A DNA stretch of 35,797 nt from Variovorax soli NBRC 106424 (lineage in GTDB: Bacteria > Pseudomonadota > Gammaproteobacteria > Burkholderiales > Burkholderiaceae_C): assembly GCF_001591385.1 (NCBI RefSeq), contig NZ_BCUU01000054.1, forward strand, positions 1 to 35,797, written 5' to 3'. This document shows, piece after piece, positions 9,202 through 16,844 of the stretch. Each line of letters opens with the position of its first letter. Within the stretch, counting starts at the first letter, position 1. The position numbers and the translations under genes are program-made. Under the pieces are notes generated by a model that worked only from the letters and a program-made list of their open reading frames with translations, did no database searches and was not told the DNA's origin.

Positions 9202-9215
9202 CGCGCTTCAGCGCG
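9202..9215. other. GC hairpin after the 5'-nucleotidase
   Basis: CGCGC-TTCA-GCGCG forms a perfect 5-bp stem 15 bp after the nucleotidase stop. No T-run follows, so it is at best a weak or Rho-assisted 3' end of the gsp transcript. Confidence 0.3.
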
Positions 9216-9217
9216 AG

Positions 9218-9248
9218 TTAAGGGCCAGGCCGGCCCGGACGCTAGGAT
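9218..9248 (+). promoter_or_regulatory. Candidate promoter for the SbmA-like ABC gene
   Basis: A TAGGAT -10-like box (9243-9248) follows TTAAGG (9218-9223) by 19 bp. If real, transcription would start near 9255, downstream of the ATG at 9247, which supports the ATG at 9292 as the translation start of the next gene. Judged by eye only. Confidence 0.3.
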
Positions 9249-9291
9249 GGCGCATTGCACCCACGCGGCGTCCTCCAGCCGACCGAAGAAC

Positions 9292-11091
9292 ATGGCCACT
9301 GACACGCAGCCCTCATCGTCTCCGTCCCCCCGCACATCCATCTGGACCACCATGCGCCGCATCGGCGCGCTCGCGGCGCCCTACTTCAGCCGCAGCGAGG
9401 AGCGCTGGACGGCGCGCGGCCTGCTGCTGGCCATCGTCGCGCTCAACCTGGGCGTGGTCTACATGCTGGTGCTCAACAACCAGTGGTATGCGCGCTTCTA
9501 CGACGCGCTGCAGAACAAGGACCAGGCCGTGTTCTGGCGCGAGATGATCTACTTCTGCAAGATCGCCGCGATCTACATCGTCATCGCCATCTTCAAGTTC
9601 TACCTGACGCAGCTGCTGCAGCTGCGCTGGCGCGCCTGGATGACGCGCGACTACCTGGGCCGCTGGATGGCCAACAACACCTTCTACCGCCTGGAACTGG
9701 CGCGCTATGCGAAGCAGCTCGATGCGCCGCCGGACAACCCCGACCAGCGCATCCAGGAGGACATGCAGATGTTCACCGACTACACCATGACGCTGTCGAT
9801 GGGCCTGCTCAATGCGGTGGTCACGCTGGTGAGCTTCGTGGGCATCCTGTGGGGCCTGTCGGGCACCTTCAGCTTCACGCTGGGCGGCCATGAATTCAGC
9901 GTGGCCGGTTCCATGGTCTGGCTGGCGGTGCTGTACTGCGTGGCCGGCACGGTCATCACGCACTACATCGGCCGTCCGCTGATCGGGCTGAATTTCAGGC
10001 AGCAGCGCTTCGAGGCCGACTTCCGCCACCACCTGGTGCGGGTGCGCGAATACAGCGAAGCCATCGCGCTGGACCGCGGCGCGCCCGTGGAGCACGGCCA
10101 ACTGCAGAACCGCTTCGGCGCAGTGCTGGGCAACTACCTCAGGCTCATCAAGCAGCAGAAGAACCTGGTGGCTTTCACTTCGCTGTTCGGCCAGGCCTCG
10201 GTGGTGTTCGCCTTCATCGTGCAGGCACCGCGCTTCTTTGCCGGCACCATCCAGCTGGGGCAGCTGATGCAGGTGAACTCGGCCTTCGGCCGCGTGCAGG
10301 ACGCGCTCTCGTGGTTCGTCGACAACTACGACCGCGTGGCCGTGTGGCGCGCCACCGCAGACCGCCTGACCAGCTTCGAGGCCGCCATGCGGGCGCATGC
10401 GAGCGACCTGGGCGAAGTGGCGCGCACCGAGCCGGCCGCTGCTGCCCCGGCGCTGCGCGCCGATGGCCTGTCCATCGCCCTGCCCGATGGCACCGCGCTG
10501 CTGGCCGACACCTCGCTGGCGGTGCAGCCGGGCGACACGGTGCTGCTGCAGGGCCCCTCGGGCAGCGGCAAGTCCACCCTGTTCCGCACGCTGGCCGGCA
10601 TCTGGCCCTTTGCGCGCGGCAAGGCCCAGGTGCCGAAGGACGCCATGTTCATTCCCCAGCGCCCCTATGTGCCCGACGGCCGCCTGCGCGATGCGCTGGC
10701 CTATCCCGAGCCGGCCAGCGCCTACACCGACGAGGCGCTTCGCCAGGCGCTGAAGGACGCCCTGCTGCCCCAGCTGGAAAGCCGGCTGGACGACAGCGAC
10801 GCCTGGAGCCAGAAGCTCTCCGGCGGCGAGCAGCAGCGCCTGGCCATTGCGCGGGTGCTGCTCAAGAAGCCCTCCTGGCTCTTCGCCGACGAGGCCACCA
10901 GTGCGCTGGATTCCGAGGCCGAACGCACGCTCTACCAGCGCCTGGTCGCCCAGGTGCAGCAGGCCGGCGGCGCCATGGTGTCGATCGCGCACCGCGCCGC
11001 GGTGGGCGAGCACCACGGCAAGCGCTGGAACCTGGTGCACGAGCCGGACGCGGCGGCAGCGCGCTTCCGCCTCGTCGCCGCGGAAAGCTGA
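9292..11091 (+). CDS. SbmA/BacA/YddA-like ABC transporter (fused membrane and ATPase domains)
   Basis: This 599-residue half-transporter fuses an N-terminal membrane domain of the SbmA/BacA/peroxisomal ABCD type (about 40-360, five or six hydrophobic segments) to an ABC ATPase with Walker A GPSGSGKST (421-429), signature LSGGEQQR and Walker B WLFADEATSALD. Relatives include E. coli YddA and mycobacterial BacA, which move peptides, cobalamin or other hydrophilic compounds; the substrate here is unknown. I chose the ATG at 9292 (after GAAGAA) rather than the in-frame ATG at 9247: the extra 15 residues look unlike a family N-terminus and a possible promoter overlaps them. It is transcribed alone and followed by a terminator-like hairpin. 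Confidence 0.85.
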   Translation: MATDTQPSSSPSPRTSIWTTMRRIGALAAPYFSRSEERWTARGLLLAIVALNLGVVYMLVLNNQWYARFYDALQNKDQAVFWREMIYFCKIAAIYIVIAIFKFYLTQLLQLRWRAWMTRDYLGRWMANNTFYRLELARYAKQLDAPPDNPDQRIQEDMQMFTDYTMTLSMGLLNAVVTLVSFVGILWGLSGTFSFTLGGHEFSVAGSMVWLAVLYCVAGTVITHYIGRPLIGLNFRQQRFEADFRHHLVRVREYSEAIALDRGAPVEHGQLQNRFGAVLGNYLRLIKQQKNLVAFTSLFGQASVVFAFIVQAPRFFAGTIQLGQLMQVNSAFGRVQDALSWFVDNYDRVAVWRATADRLTSFEAAMRAHASDLGEVARTEPAAAAPALRADGLSIALPDGTALLADTSLAVQPGDTVLLQGPSGSGKSTLFRTLAGIWPFARGKAQVPKDAMFIPQRPYVPDGRLRDALAYPEPASAYTDEALRQALKDALLPQLESRLDDSDAWSQKLSGGEQQRLAIARVLLKKPSWLFADEATSALDSEAERTLYQRLVAQVQQAGGAMVSIAHRAAVGEHHGKRWNLVHEPDAAAARFRLVAAES

Positions 11092-11125
11092 CGCCTGTCC
11101 CCTGCCGCCGGCTCGCCCGCGCAGC

Positions 11126-11156
11126 GAGCCGCGCCACCATGCGGCTCTATTTGTTT
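11126..11156 (+). terminator. Probable intrinsic terminator of the SbmA-like gene
   Basis: GAGCCGC (11126-11132) pairs with GCGGCTC (11141-11147) around an 8-base loop and is followed by TATTTGTTT. A competing hairpin GGCTCGC (11110-11116) with GCGAGCC (11124-11130) overlaps it. The T-tract is interrupted, so termination may be partial. Confidence 0.55.
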
Positions 11157-11181
11157 CCAAGTTATACGACAACGTATGACT
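11151..11181 (+). promoter_or_regulatory. Candidate promoter with overlapping palindromic operator upstream of pectate lyase
   Basis: TTGTTT (11151-11156) and TATGAC (11175-11180), 18 bp apart, could be a promoter. A 22-bp near-perfect palindrome (11160-11181; core ATACG-ACAA-CGTAT, 9 of 11 base pairs matching) covers the spacer and -10, the position expected for a repressor site. The layout suggests a GntR-type sugar-acid regulator, but no such regulator is in the window. A partial relative, GTTGTACGA, recurs at 11361-11369. Confidence 0.45.
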
Positions 11182-11423
11182 AAAGATTCAATTTGAAAGC
11201 TGAGTGAAGGCGACGCGTGGGGCCAGCACAGCGGCTCTCCTGCCGGCCACAGCCAGCTGGACTGACTATCTCCATTCGTGTCTGTCGCGCGCGCGGGATT
11301 TAAATCGACTCCGCCTGCCGGTGCCACTAGGGTTCGCCCGGCCCAACCCTTTGATCCCTAGTTGTACGATGACTGATAACAATCGCGCGCCTTCCCATTC
11401 CACAACACAACCGGAGACCTCCC
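11182..11423 (+). other. Long 5' leader of the pectate lyase gene
   Basis: No gene is supported here. The stretch holds paired elements able to form alternative hairpins: CTAGGG (11327-11332) with CCCTAG (11356-11361), and AGGGTT (11329-11334) with AACCCT (11345-11350). A GGAGA ribosome-binding site lies shortly before the ATG at 11424. It may be an untranslated leader with a second regulatory site. Confidence 0.35.
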
Positions 11424-13253
11424 ATGTCCATGCAACGACGTGCATTCCTGTCCGCGGGCCTGAGCCCCCTCGCACTGGCCGCCTGCGGCGGTGGCGGCAG
11501 CGATGGCAGCACGGCCACCGCCTCGTCGGCCAAGACCTCGGCCGACGCCCTGTCCGGCAAACCCGATCCCAAGCGCGAAGCCCTCAACGCCATGAAGCGC
11601 GCCGTGAGCTACCTCGACGAGGTGGTGTCGTACCGCGGCGGCTACGTCTGGTCGTACTCGCCGGACCTGAGCCAGACCTTCGGCGAGATGGAAGCCAAGC
11701 GCACCATGTGCTGGATCCAGCCGCCGGGCACGCCGTCGATGGGCCACATCTTTCTGGACGCCTACCACGCCACCGGCCACGAGCGCTTCTACCAGGCGGC
11801 CAAGCGCACCGCCCTGGCGGTGGCCGAGGCGCAGCATCCGTCGGGCGGCTGGAACTACATCTACGACTTCGCGGGCGAAGAGTCGCTCAAGCACTGGTAC
11901 CAGACCATCGGCAAGAACGGCTGGCGGCTGGAGGAGTTCCAGAACTACTACGGCAACGCCACCTTCGACGACGCCGGCACCGCCGTCGCCTCGCAGCTCA
12001 TGCTGCGCATGTACCTCGAGGAGCGCGACCGCCGCTTCGAGGCGCCGCTGCTCAAGGCCATCGACTTCATCCGCAACGCGCAGTTCGGTCCCGAACTGGG
12101 CATTGCCAACGGCGGCTGGCCGCAGCGCTTTCCGCACTACGCCGGCTCCAAGGCCTCGATGCCGCTGCCCAACCCCGGCCAGCTGCCGCCGGGCGCGCGC
12201 GCCGGCATGGAAGACGGCGACTACACGCTGCACGTGACCTTCAACGACGACGTGATGGGCGAGAACATCAAGTTCCTCACCATGTGCGTGATGGCCCTGG
12301 GCCGCACCGACCTGCTGGAGAACATCTCGCGCGCCATGGAATGCATGCGCGCGCTGCAGAACACCGGACCGCAGGCCGGCTGGAGCCTGCAGCACCTGTC
12401 GCGCGCCACCAATGGCCGCCCGGCCGGCGCCCCCGCCGGTGCGCGCAGCTATGAGCCGCGCTCGCTGGCCACCCACACCACGCAGACCAACATCCAGCAG
12501 CTGTTCAACTACTTCACGCTGACCGGCGACCGCAAGTTCCTGGCGCGCATTCCCGAAGCCATCGCCTGGCTCAAGACGGTGCCGCTGCCGGCCGACGCAG
12601 CCCAGCGCAATCCGCTGCTGGGCGGCGGGCGCACGCACCCCACCTTCGTCGAGCTCGACACCAACGAGCCGCTGTACGTGCACCGCTACGGCTCCAACAT
12701 CAACAACGGCGCCTACTTCTTCGACAAGGACATCACCAACACCATCAGCCACTACTCGGCCGGCCGCGCAGTCAACATCGCCAACCTGGAGAACCGCTAT
12801 GCCCAGCTGGCCGGCATGAGCGACGCCGCGGTGGCGGAGATGGTCTCGCGCTCGCCGCTGAAGGTGACGCAGCCCACGGCGCTGCCCAAGTACTTCGGCA
12901 TCCGCGAGGTGGATTTCGCGGACCTGTTCGCGGGCGCCAAGATGGTCACGCCGACGGTGCCGCAAAGCGAGGTGGACCAGCTCATCGCCGACCTGGGCGA
13001 CAAGGGCTACTGGACCTCGCCGGTGCCCGAGGTGGTCAACCCCTACCGCGGCGACGGCCCGAGCGCGCCCTACACGGGCACGGCCTACCGCAGCAAGCAC
13101 GTGGGCGATATCTACGACACCTCGCCCTATCCGGCCGACAACCCGCCGGAGATCGAGCCGTATGTGAAGCGCGAGAAGCCGCAGTTCATCGTCACCTCCG
13201 ACGTGATCCGCCGGCTGGGGCGCATGGTCGCCTACTACGCGCCGGTCGCGTGA
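11424..13253 (+). CDS. Pectate lyase (family 10-like) lipoprotein
   Basis: The 609-residue protein resembles the pectic acid lyase family (PL10, PelA-like), enzymes that cleave polygalacturonate by beta-elimination using an alpha/alpha-toroid fold. Supporting segments are NGGWPQRFPHY (about 230-240), VTFNDDVMGENIKFLT (about 271-286) and TNIQQLFNYFTLTGDRKFL. The N-terminus combines a twin-arginine-like motif (QRRAFLS) with a lipobox LAAC, lipidated residue Cys21, followed by a Gly/Ser/Thr linker, so export by Tat and membrane anchoring are likely. It is longer than typical single-domain PL10 enzymes; the C-terminal about 150 residues are unassigned. Active-site residues were not verified. The stop abuts the queC stop on the other strand. 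The nearby T2SS could move it to the surface, but this is inference. Confidence 0.75.
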   Translation: MSMQRRAFLSAGLSPLALAACGGGGSDGSTATASSAKTSADALSGKPDPKREALNAMKRAVSYLDEVVSYRGGYVWSYSPDLSQTFGEMEAKRTMCWIQPPGTPSMGHIFLDAYHATGHERFYQAAKRTALAVAEAQHPSGGWNYIYDFAGEESLKHWYQTIGKNGWRLEEFQNYYGNATFDDAGTAVASQLMLRMYLEERDRRFEAPLLKAIDFIRNAQFGPELGIANGGWPQRFPHYAGSKASMPLPNPGQLPPGARAGMEDGDYTLHVTFNDDVMGENIKFLTMCVMALGRTDLLENISRAMECMRALQNTGPQAGWSLQHLSRATNGRPAGAPAGARSYEPRSLATHTTQTNIQQLFNYFTLTGDRKFLARIPEAIAWLKTVPLPADAAQRNPLLGGGRTHPTFVELDTNEPLYVHRYGSNINNGAYFFDKDITNTISHYSAGRAVNIANLENRYAQLAGMSDAAVAEMVSRSPLKVTQPTALPKYFGIREVDFADLFAGAKMVTPTVPQSEVDQLIADLGDKGYWTSPVPEVVNPYRGDGPSAPYTGTAYRSKHVGDIYDTSPYPADNPPEIEPYVKREKPQFIVTSDVIRRLGRMVAYYAPVA

Positions 13254-13964
13254 TCAGCCGACGGATGCGCGGCTGGCGGCATAGCGCTCCCAGCCTCGCG
13301 CCCGCAGTTCGCATGCGGGGCAGTGGCCGCAGCCATGGCCCCAGGCGTGCAACTGGCCACGCTCGCCTTCGTAGCAGGTGTGGGTGGCTTCGACGACGAG
13401 GCGCACCAGCGCCTGGCCGCCCAGGCGCTCGGCCAGGGCCCAGGTCTGGGCCTTGTCCAGCCACATGAGCGGCGTGTCGACCACCAGGCGCCGGTCCATG
13501 CCCAACGACAGCGCGAGCTGCATCGCCTTCATGGTGTCGTCGCGGCAATCGGGGTAGCCGGAATAGTCCGTCTCGCACACGCCGGTGACGATCACCTCCA
13601 GCCCGCGCCGGTACGCCAGCGCACCGGCCAGCGTCAGGAACAGCAGGTTGCGACCCGGCACGAAGGTGTTGGGCAGGCCGTTGGCCTGCATGGCAAAGGC
13701 GATGTCCTGGGTGAGCGACGATTCGCTCACCTGCGCCAGCACGTCGAGCTTGAGCAGGTGGTCTTCGCCCAGCCTGGCGTCCCAGTGAGGGAACTCGCGG
13801 CGCAGGCGCTCCAGCACCTGCAGGCGCACGTCCAGTTCGATGCTGTGGCGCTGGCCGTAGTCGAAGCCGAGCGTCTCGACGCGCTCGAAGCGCACGAGCG
13901 CATCGGCCAGGCAGGTGGTGGAATCCTGACCGCCGGAAAAGAGGACGAGTGCGGACTTGTGCAT
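13254..13964 (-). CDS. queC: 7-cyano-7-deazaguanine synthase QueC
   Basis: QueC makes preQ0 from 7-carboxy-7-deazaguanine, ammonia and ATP, a step in queuosine tRNA modification. The 236-residue protein has the PP-loop SGGQDST (10-16), the FDYGQRH segment (34-40), [15 protein letters not shown] (127-141) and a zinc site of Cys197, Cys212, Cys215 and Cys218. Length and motifs match canonical QueC. A GGAGG ribosome-binding site overlaps the stop of the upstream DUF1854 gene 10 bp away, so it is probably the last gene of the ABC-DUF1854-queC transcript. Other queuosine genes (queD, queE, queF) are not in the window, so its place beside cyanophycin genes is odd. Confidence 0.96.
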   Translation of the reverse strand: MHKSALVLFSGGQDSTTCLADALVRFERVETLGFDYGQRHSIELDVRLQVLERLRREFPHWDARLGEDHLLKLDVLAQVSESSLTQDIAFAMQANGLPNTFVPGRNLLFLTLAGALAYRRGLEVIVTGVCETDYSGYPDCRDDTMKAMQLALSLGMDRRLVVDTPLMWLDKAQTWALAERLGGQALVRLVVEATHTCYEGERGQLHAWGHGCGHCPACELRARGWERYAASRASVG

Positions 13965-13974
13965 GGCAGCCTCC

Positions 13975-14448
13975 TCAGAGAAAGCGTTCGAGCAGCTTGC
14001 GGGAATGCCGGTCCAGCGCCGCCGGATCGGGCACGCGGAACTGGACGCCCGCGGCGCTGGCGATGAGCAGCGCCCCGTCTTCCAGCCGGCGGATGTCTTC
14101 CTCGGCCTTGAGCACGAAGCTGGTGTCGCCGCGGTCGGTGCTCACGCTCCAGGTGCTCGGCACGCCGAAGCTGGACACCTTGTGCAGGGCGCGCAGCGTG
14201 GGCGCGAAGTCGCGCACGGCGAGCACCTCGCCCAGCAGCCGCCGCGAGGCCTCGGGCACGGCGGACAGCTCGTCGATCCACACGCGCTCGCGTCCGTCGC
14301 TGCCCACCAGCGAGATGCCGTGGTCGGGCGCGGTGAGCGGAAAGGCGCGCACCGGCACCACGGGCTCGGGCGTGCCGTCACCGGCGATATGCAGCAGGCG
14401 GCCCAGGCCGTCGCGCTCGAGTGTCAGGTCTTGCATGGCGCTCTTCAT
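13975..14448 (-). CDS. Cyanophycin-associated DUF1854 protein
   Basis: This 157-residue cytoplasmic protein matches the DUF1854 family as I know it: [14 protein letters not shown] near the start, [32 protein letters not shown], then [17 protein letters not shown] and the closing [12 protein letters not shown]. The function is unknown. The family typically sits beside an ABC transporter and cyanophycin synthetases in proteobacteria, as here, so a role with the transporter is inferred. The start ATG overlaps the ABC transporter stop by one base (TGATG at 14446-14450), indicating tight coupling. No membrane segment or signal peptide is visible. Confidence 0.85.
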   Translation of the reverse strand: MKSAMQDLTLERDGLGRLLHIAGDGTPEPVVPVRAFPLTAPDHGISLVGSDGRERVWIDELSAVPEASRRLLGEVLAVRDFAPTLRALHKVSSFGVPSTWSVSTDRGDTSFVLKAEEDIRRLEDGALLIASAAGVQFRVPDPAALDRHSRKLLERFL

Positions 14449-16697
14449 CAGGCGTCTCCTGCGGGATGCGCCGCATGGGTTGGCGAAGGCGCGGCGGCAG
14501 GCGTCTCGCCGTCGTCGTCCACCTGCCGTGCCTGGGCCTGGTACAGGCGCCAGTAGGCGCCCTGCTTTTCCATCAGTTCGTCGTGCGGGCCGACCTCGAC
14601 GATCTCGCCGCGGTCCATCACCACCAGGCGGTCGGCCTTGCGCAGCGTGGACAGGCGGTGGGCAATGGCAATGGTCGTGCGGCCCTGCACCAGGTTGTCC
14701 AGCGCCTTCTGGATTTCCTTCTCGGTCTCGGTATCGACCGCCGAGGTGGCTTCGTCGAGGATGAGGATGCGCGGGTCGATCAGCAGCGCCCGCGCGATGC
14801 TGATGCGCTGGCGCTCGCCGCCCGACAGGCCCTGGCCGCGCTCGCCCACCAGCGAGTCGTAGCCCTGCGGCAGGCGCAGGATGAAGTCGTGCGCATGCGC
14901 CGCGCGCGCGGCCGCCACGATTTCCTCGCGCGTGGCATCGGGCTTGCCGTAGGCGATGTTCTGCGCGATGGTGCCGAAGAAGAGAAAGGGCTCCTGCAGC
15001 ACCAGGCCCACGTGGCGGCGGTAGTCGGCCACGGCAAAGCGGCGGATGTCGGTGCCGTCCACCTTGATGGCGCCGTCGGTCACGTCGTAGAAGCGGCAGA
15101 TCAGGTTGACCAGCGTGCTCTTGCCCGAGCCGCTGTGGCCCACCAGGCCGATCATCTCGCCGGGCTGGATCGTCAGGTCGAGGTCGCGGATGACGGCGCG
15201 GCTGCCGTAGCGAAAGCCCAGGTCGTTCAACTCGATGCGCCCCTGCACGGACTGCAGCTTGACCGGGTTGACCGGCTCCGGCACGTTGCTCACATGGTCC
15301 AGGATGTCGAAGATGCGCTTGGCGCCGGCCGCCGCCTTCTGCGTGACCGAGACGATGCGGCTCATCGAATCGAGCCGCGTGTAGAAGCGCCCGATGTACG
15401 CGATGAATGCGGTCAGCACACCCACCGTGATGCTGCCCCGCGCCACCTGCCAGATGCCGAAGCCCCACACCACCAGCAGGCCGATCTCGGTGAGCAGCGA
15501 CACGCTGGGCGTGAACAGCGACCAGGTCTTGTTGAGCCGGTCGTTGACCTTCAGGTTGTAGGCATTGGCCGTGCGAAAACGCTCGGCCTCGCGCTTTTCC
15601 TGGGCAAAGGCCTTCACCACCCGAATGCCGGGAATCGTGTCGGCCAGCACATTGGTCACCTCGCCCCACACGCGGTCGATCTTCTCGAAGCCGGTGCGCA
15701 GGCGGTCGCGCACGACGTGGATCATCCAGGCGATGAAGGGCAGCGGCACCAGCGTGACCACCGCCAGCAGAGGGTTGATGGAAATGAGGATGGCCGCCGT
15801 CATCACGATCATCAGCACGTCGGTGGCGAAATCGAGCGCATGCAACGAGAGGAAAACGTTGATGCGATCGGTCTCGGAGCCGATGCGCGCCATCAGGTCG
15901 CCGGTGCGCTTGCCGCCGAAGTAATCCAGCGGCAGCGTGAGCAGGTGCTCGTAGGTGGTGGTGCGCAGGTCGGCACCGATGCGCTCGGACACCAGCGCCA
16001 GCAGGTAGGTGCGCGCCCAGCCCAGGCCCCAGCCCAGCAGCGCGGCGCCCAGCAGGCCAGCCAGGTACATGACCACCAGCATCGGATCGATCGCCTTGCC
16101 GTTCTGGAACGGAATCAGGATGTCGTCCATCAGCGGAATGGTCAGGTAGGGCGGCACCAGCGTGGCGGCGGTGGACAGCAGCGTGAGCACGAAGCCGGTG
16201 ATGAGCTGCTTGCGGTACGGCCGGGCAAAGCGGCCCAGGCGGAGCAGGCCCCAGGTGGAGGGCGGTGTCTGCAGTTCGGTGTCGGCATCCGGCTCGGCGG
16301 GCGTCTCGTCTTCCGGAACGGCGGCGCGGCTTTCGCGCTGCTCGAAGAGCTTGAGCAGCCGCAGCGCCGCCGCCTGGCCGGCCAGCGTGTAGTACCAACG
16401 GCCCAGCAGCTGGCGGCCGTCGACCAGGTCCAGCGTGCCGACGCCCGCGTGATCGGTGAGCTGCAGCGCCAGATCCGGCGTAGCGAGCGACCACTCACGA
16501 GCATTGCCGGTCTCGTCCGACGCCAGCAGGCGCCGGTCGGTCAGCATGATCTGGCCGGCACCGAAGTGCAGGTTGGCGTCAAGGTCAACCACCAAGGTTG
16601 CCAGAACGTTTTCCCCGGGAACGAGCCGGTTTTTCAGTACCTGCGCGGTCTTGCCAATGTCGCCCTCCGGGGCAGCCCGTGAATCTTGAAGTTGCAT
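14448..16697 (-). CDS. Cyanophycin-associated ABC transporter (exporter type) with soluble N-terminal domain
   Basis: This is an exporter-type half-transporter of about 749 residues. It carries an extra N-terminal soluble domain (about 15-120) with VPGENVLATLVVDLDANLHF and LTDRRLLA motifs, recalling bacterial PH-like domains. A six-helix membrane domain follows (about 160-450). The ATPase has Walker A GHSGSGKST (520-528), LSGGERQR (624-631) and Walker B ILILDEATSAVD (644-655), all intact. An acidic linker (PEDETPAEPDADTE) joins the parts. Genes of this type co-occur with cyanophycin synthetases and DUF1854, but the cargo is unknown. The start is uncertain: ATG at 16697 or ATG at 16727, which adds 10 residues; neither has a strong ribosome-binding site. 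It is divergent from cphA' across a gap of about 150 bp. Confidence 0.85.
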   Translation of the reverse strand: MQLQDSRAAPEGDIGKTAQVLKNRLVPGENVLATLVVDLDANLHFGAGQIMLTDRRLLASDETGNAREWSLATPDLALQLTDHAGVGTLDLVDGRQLLGRWYYTLAGQAAALRLLKLFEQRESRAAVPEDETPAEPDADTELQTPPSTWGLLRLGRFARPYRKQLITGFVLTLLSTAATLVPPYLTIPLMDDILIPFQNGKAIDPMLVVMYLAGLLGAALLGWGLGWARTYLLALVSERIGADLRTTTYEHLLTLPLDYFGGKRTGDLMARIGSETDRINVFLSLHALDFATDVLMIVMTAAILISINPLLAVVTLVPLPFIAWMIHVVRDRLRTGFEKIDRVWGEVTNVLADTIPGIRVVKAFAQEKREAERFRTANAYNLKVNDRLNKTWSLFTPSVSLLTEIGLLVVWGFGIWQVARGSITVGVLTAFIAYIGRFYTRLDSMSRIVSVTQKAAAGAKRIFDILDHVSNVPEPVNPVKLQSVQGRIELNDLGFRYGSRAVIRDLDLTIQPGEMIGLVGHSGSGKSTLVNLICRFYDVTDGAIKVDGTDIRRFAVADYRRHVGLVLQEPFLFFGTIAQNIAYGKPDATREEIVAAARAAHAHDFILRLPQGYDSLVGERGQGLSGGERQRISIARALLIDPRILILDEATSAVDTETEKEIQKALDNLVQGRTTIAIAHRLSTLRKADRLVVMDRGEIVEVGPHDELMEKQGAYWRLYQAQARQVDDDGETPAAAPSPTHAAHPAGDA

Positions 16698-16844
16698 GTT
16701 TTGTGAGTTGGCCGACCGTGAGCACATGCTCGGAGCCCTGTGTCAGGTCTCCCGCGGGCGCCGATTTTGACCGATACCCAAGGGCGTTTTCTTCTCGGGT
16801 CCGCCGCCCATGACAGCGACCCGCAACGCCATACGAACGTTTCC
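16698..16844. promoter_or_regulatory. Divergent regulatory region between the ABC gene and cphA'
   Basis: This short gap must hold the promoters of both divergent units. A perfect palindrome GAGCA-CA-TGCTC (16720-16731) overlaps the alternative ATG of the ABC gene. I see no clear -35/-10 pair; TTGACC near 16765 is a possible -35 for cphA' without a convincing -10. No gene is supported. Confidence 0.4.

Noticed and set aside
9247..9291. In-frame ATG at 9247 as start of the SbmA-like gene
   Set aside because: The extra residues do not resemble the family N-terminus, a promoter-like -10 overlaps it and the ATG at 9292 has a better ribosome-binding context.
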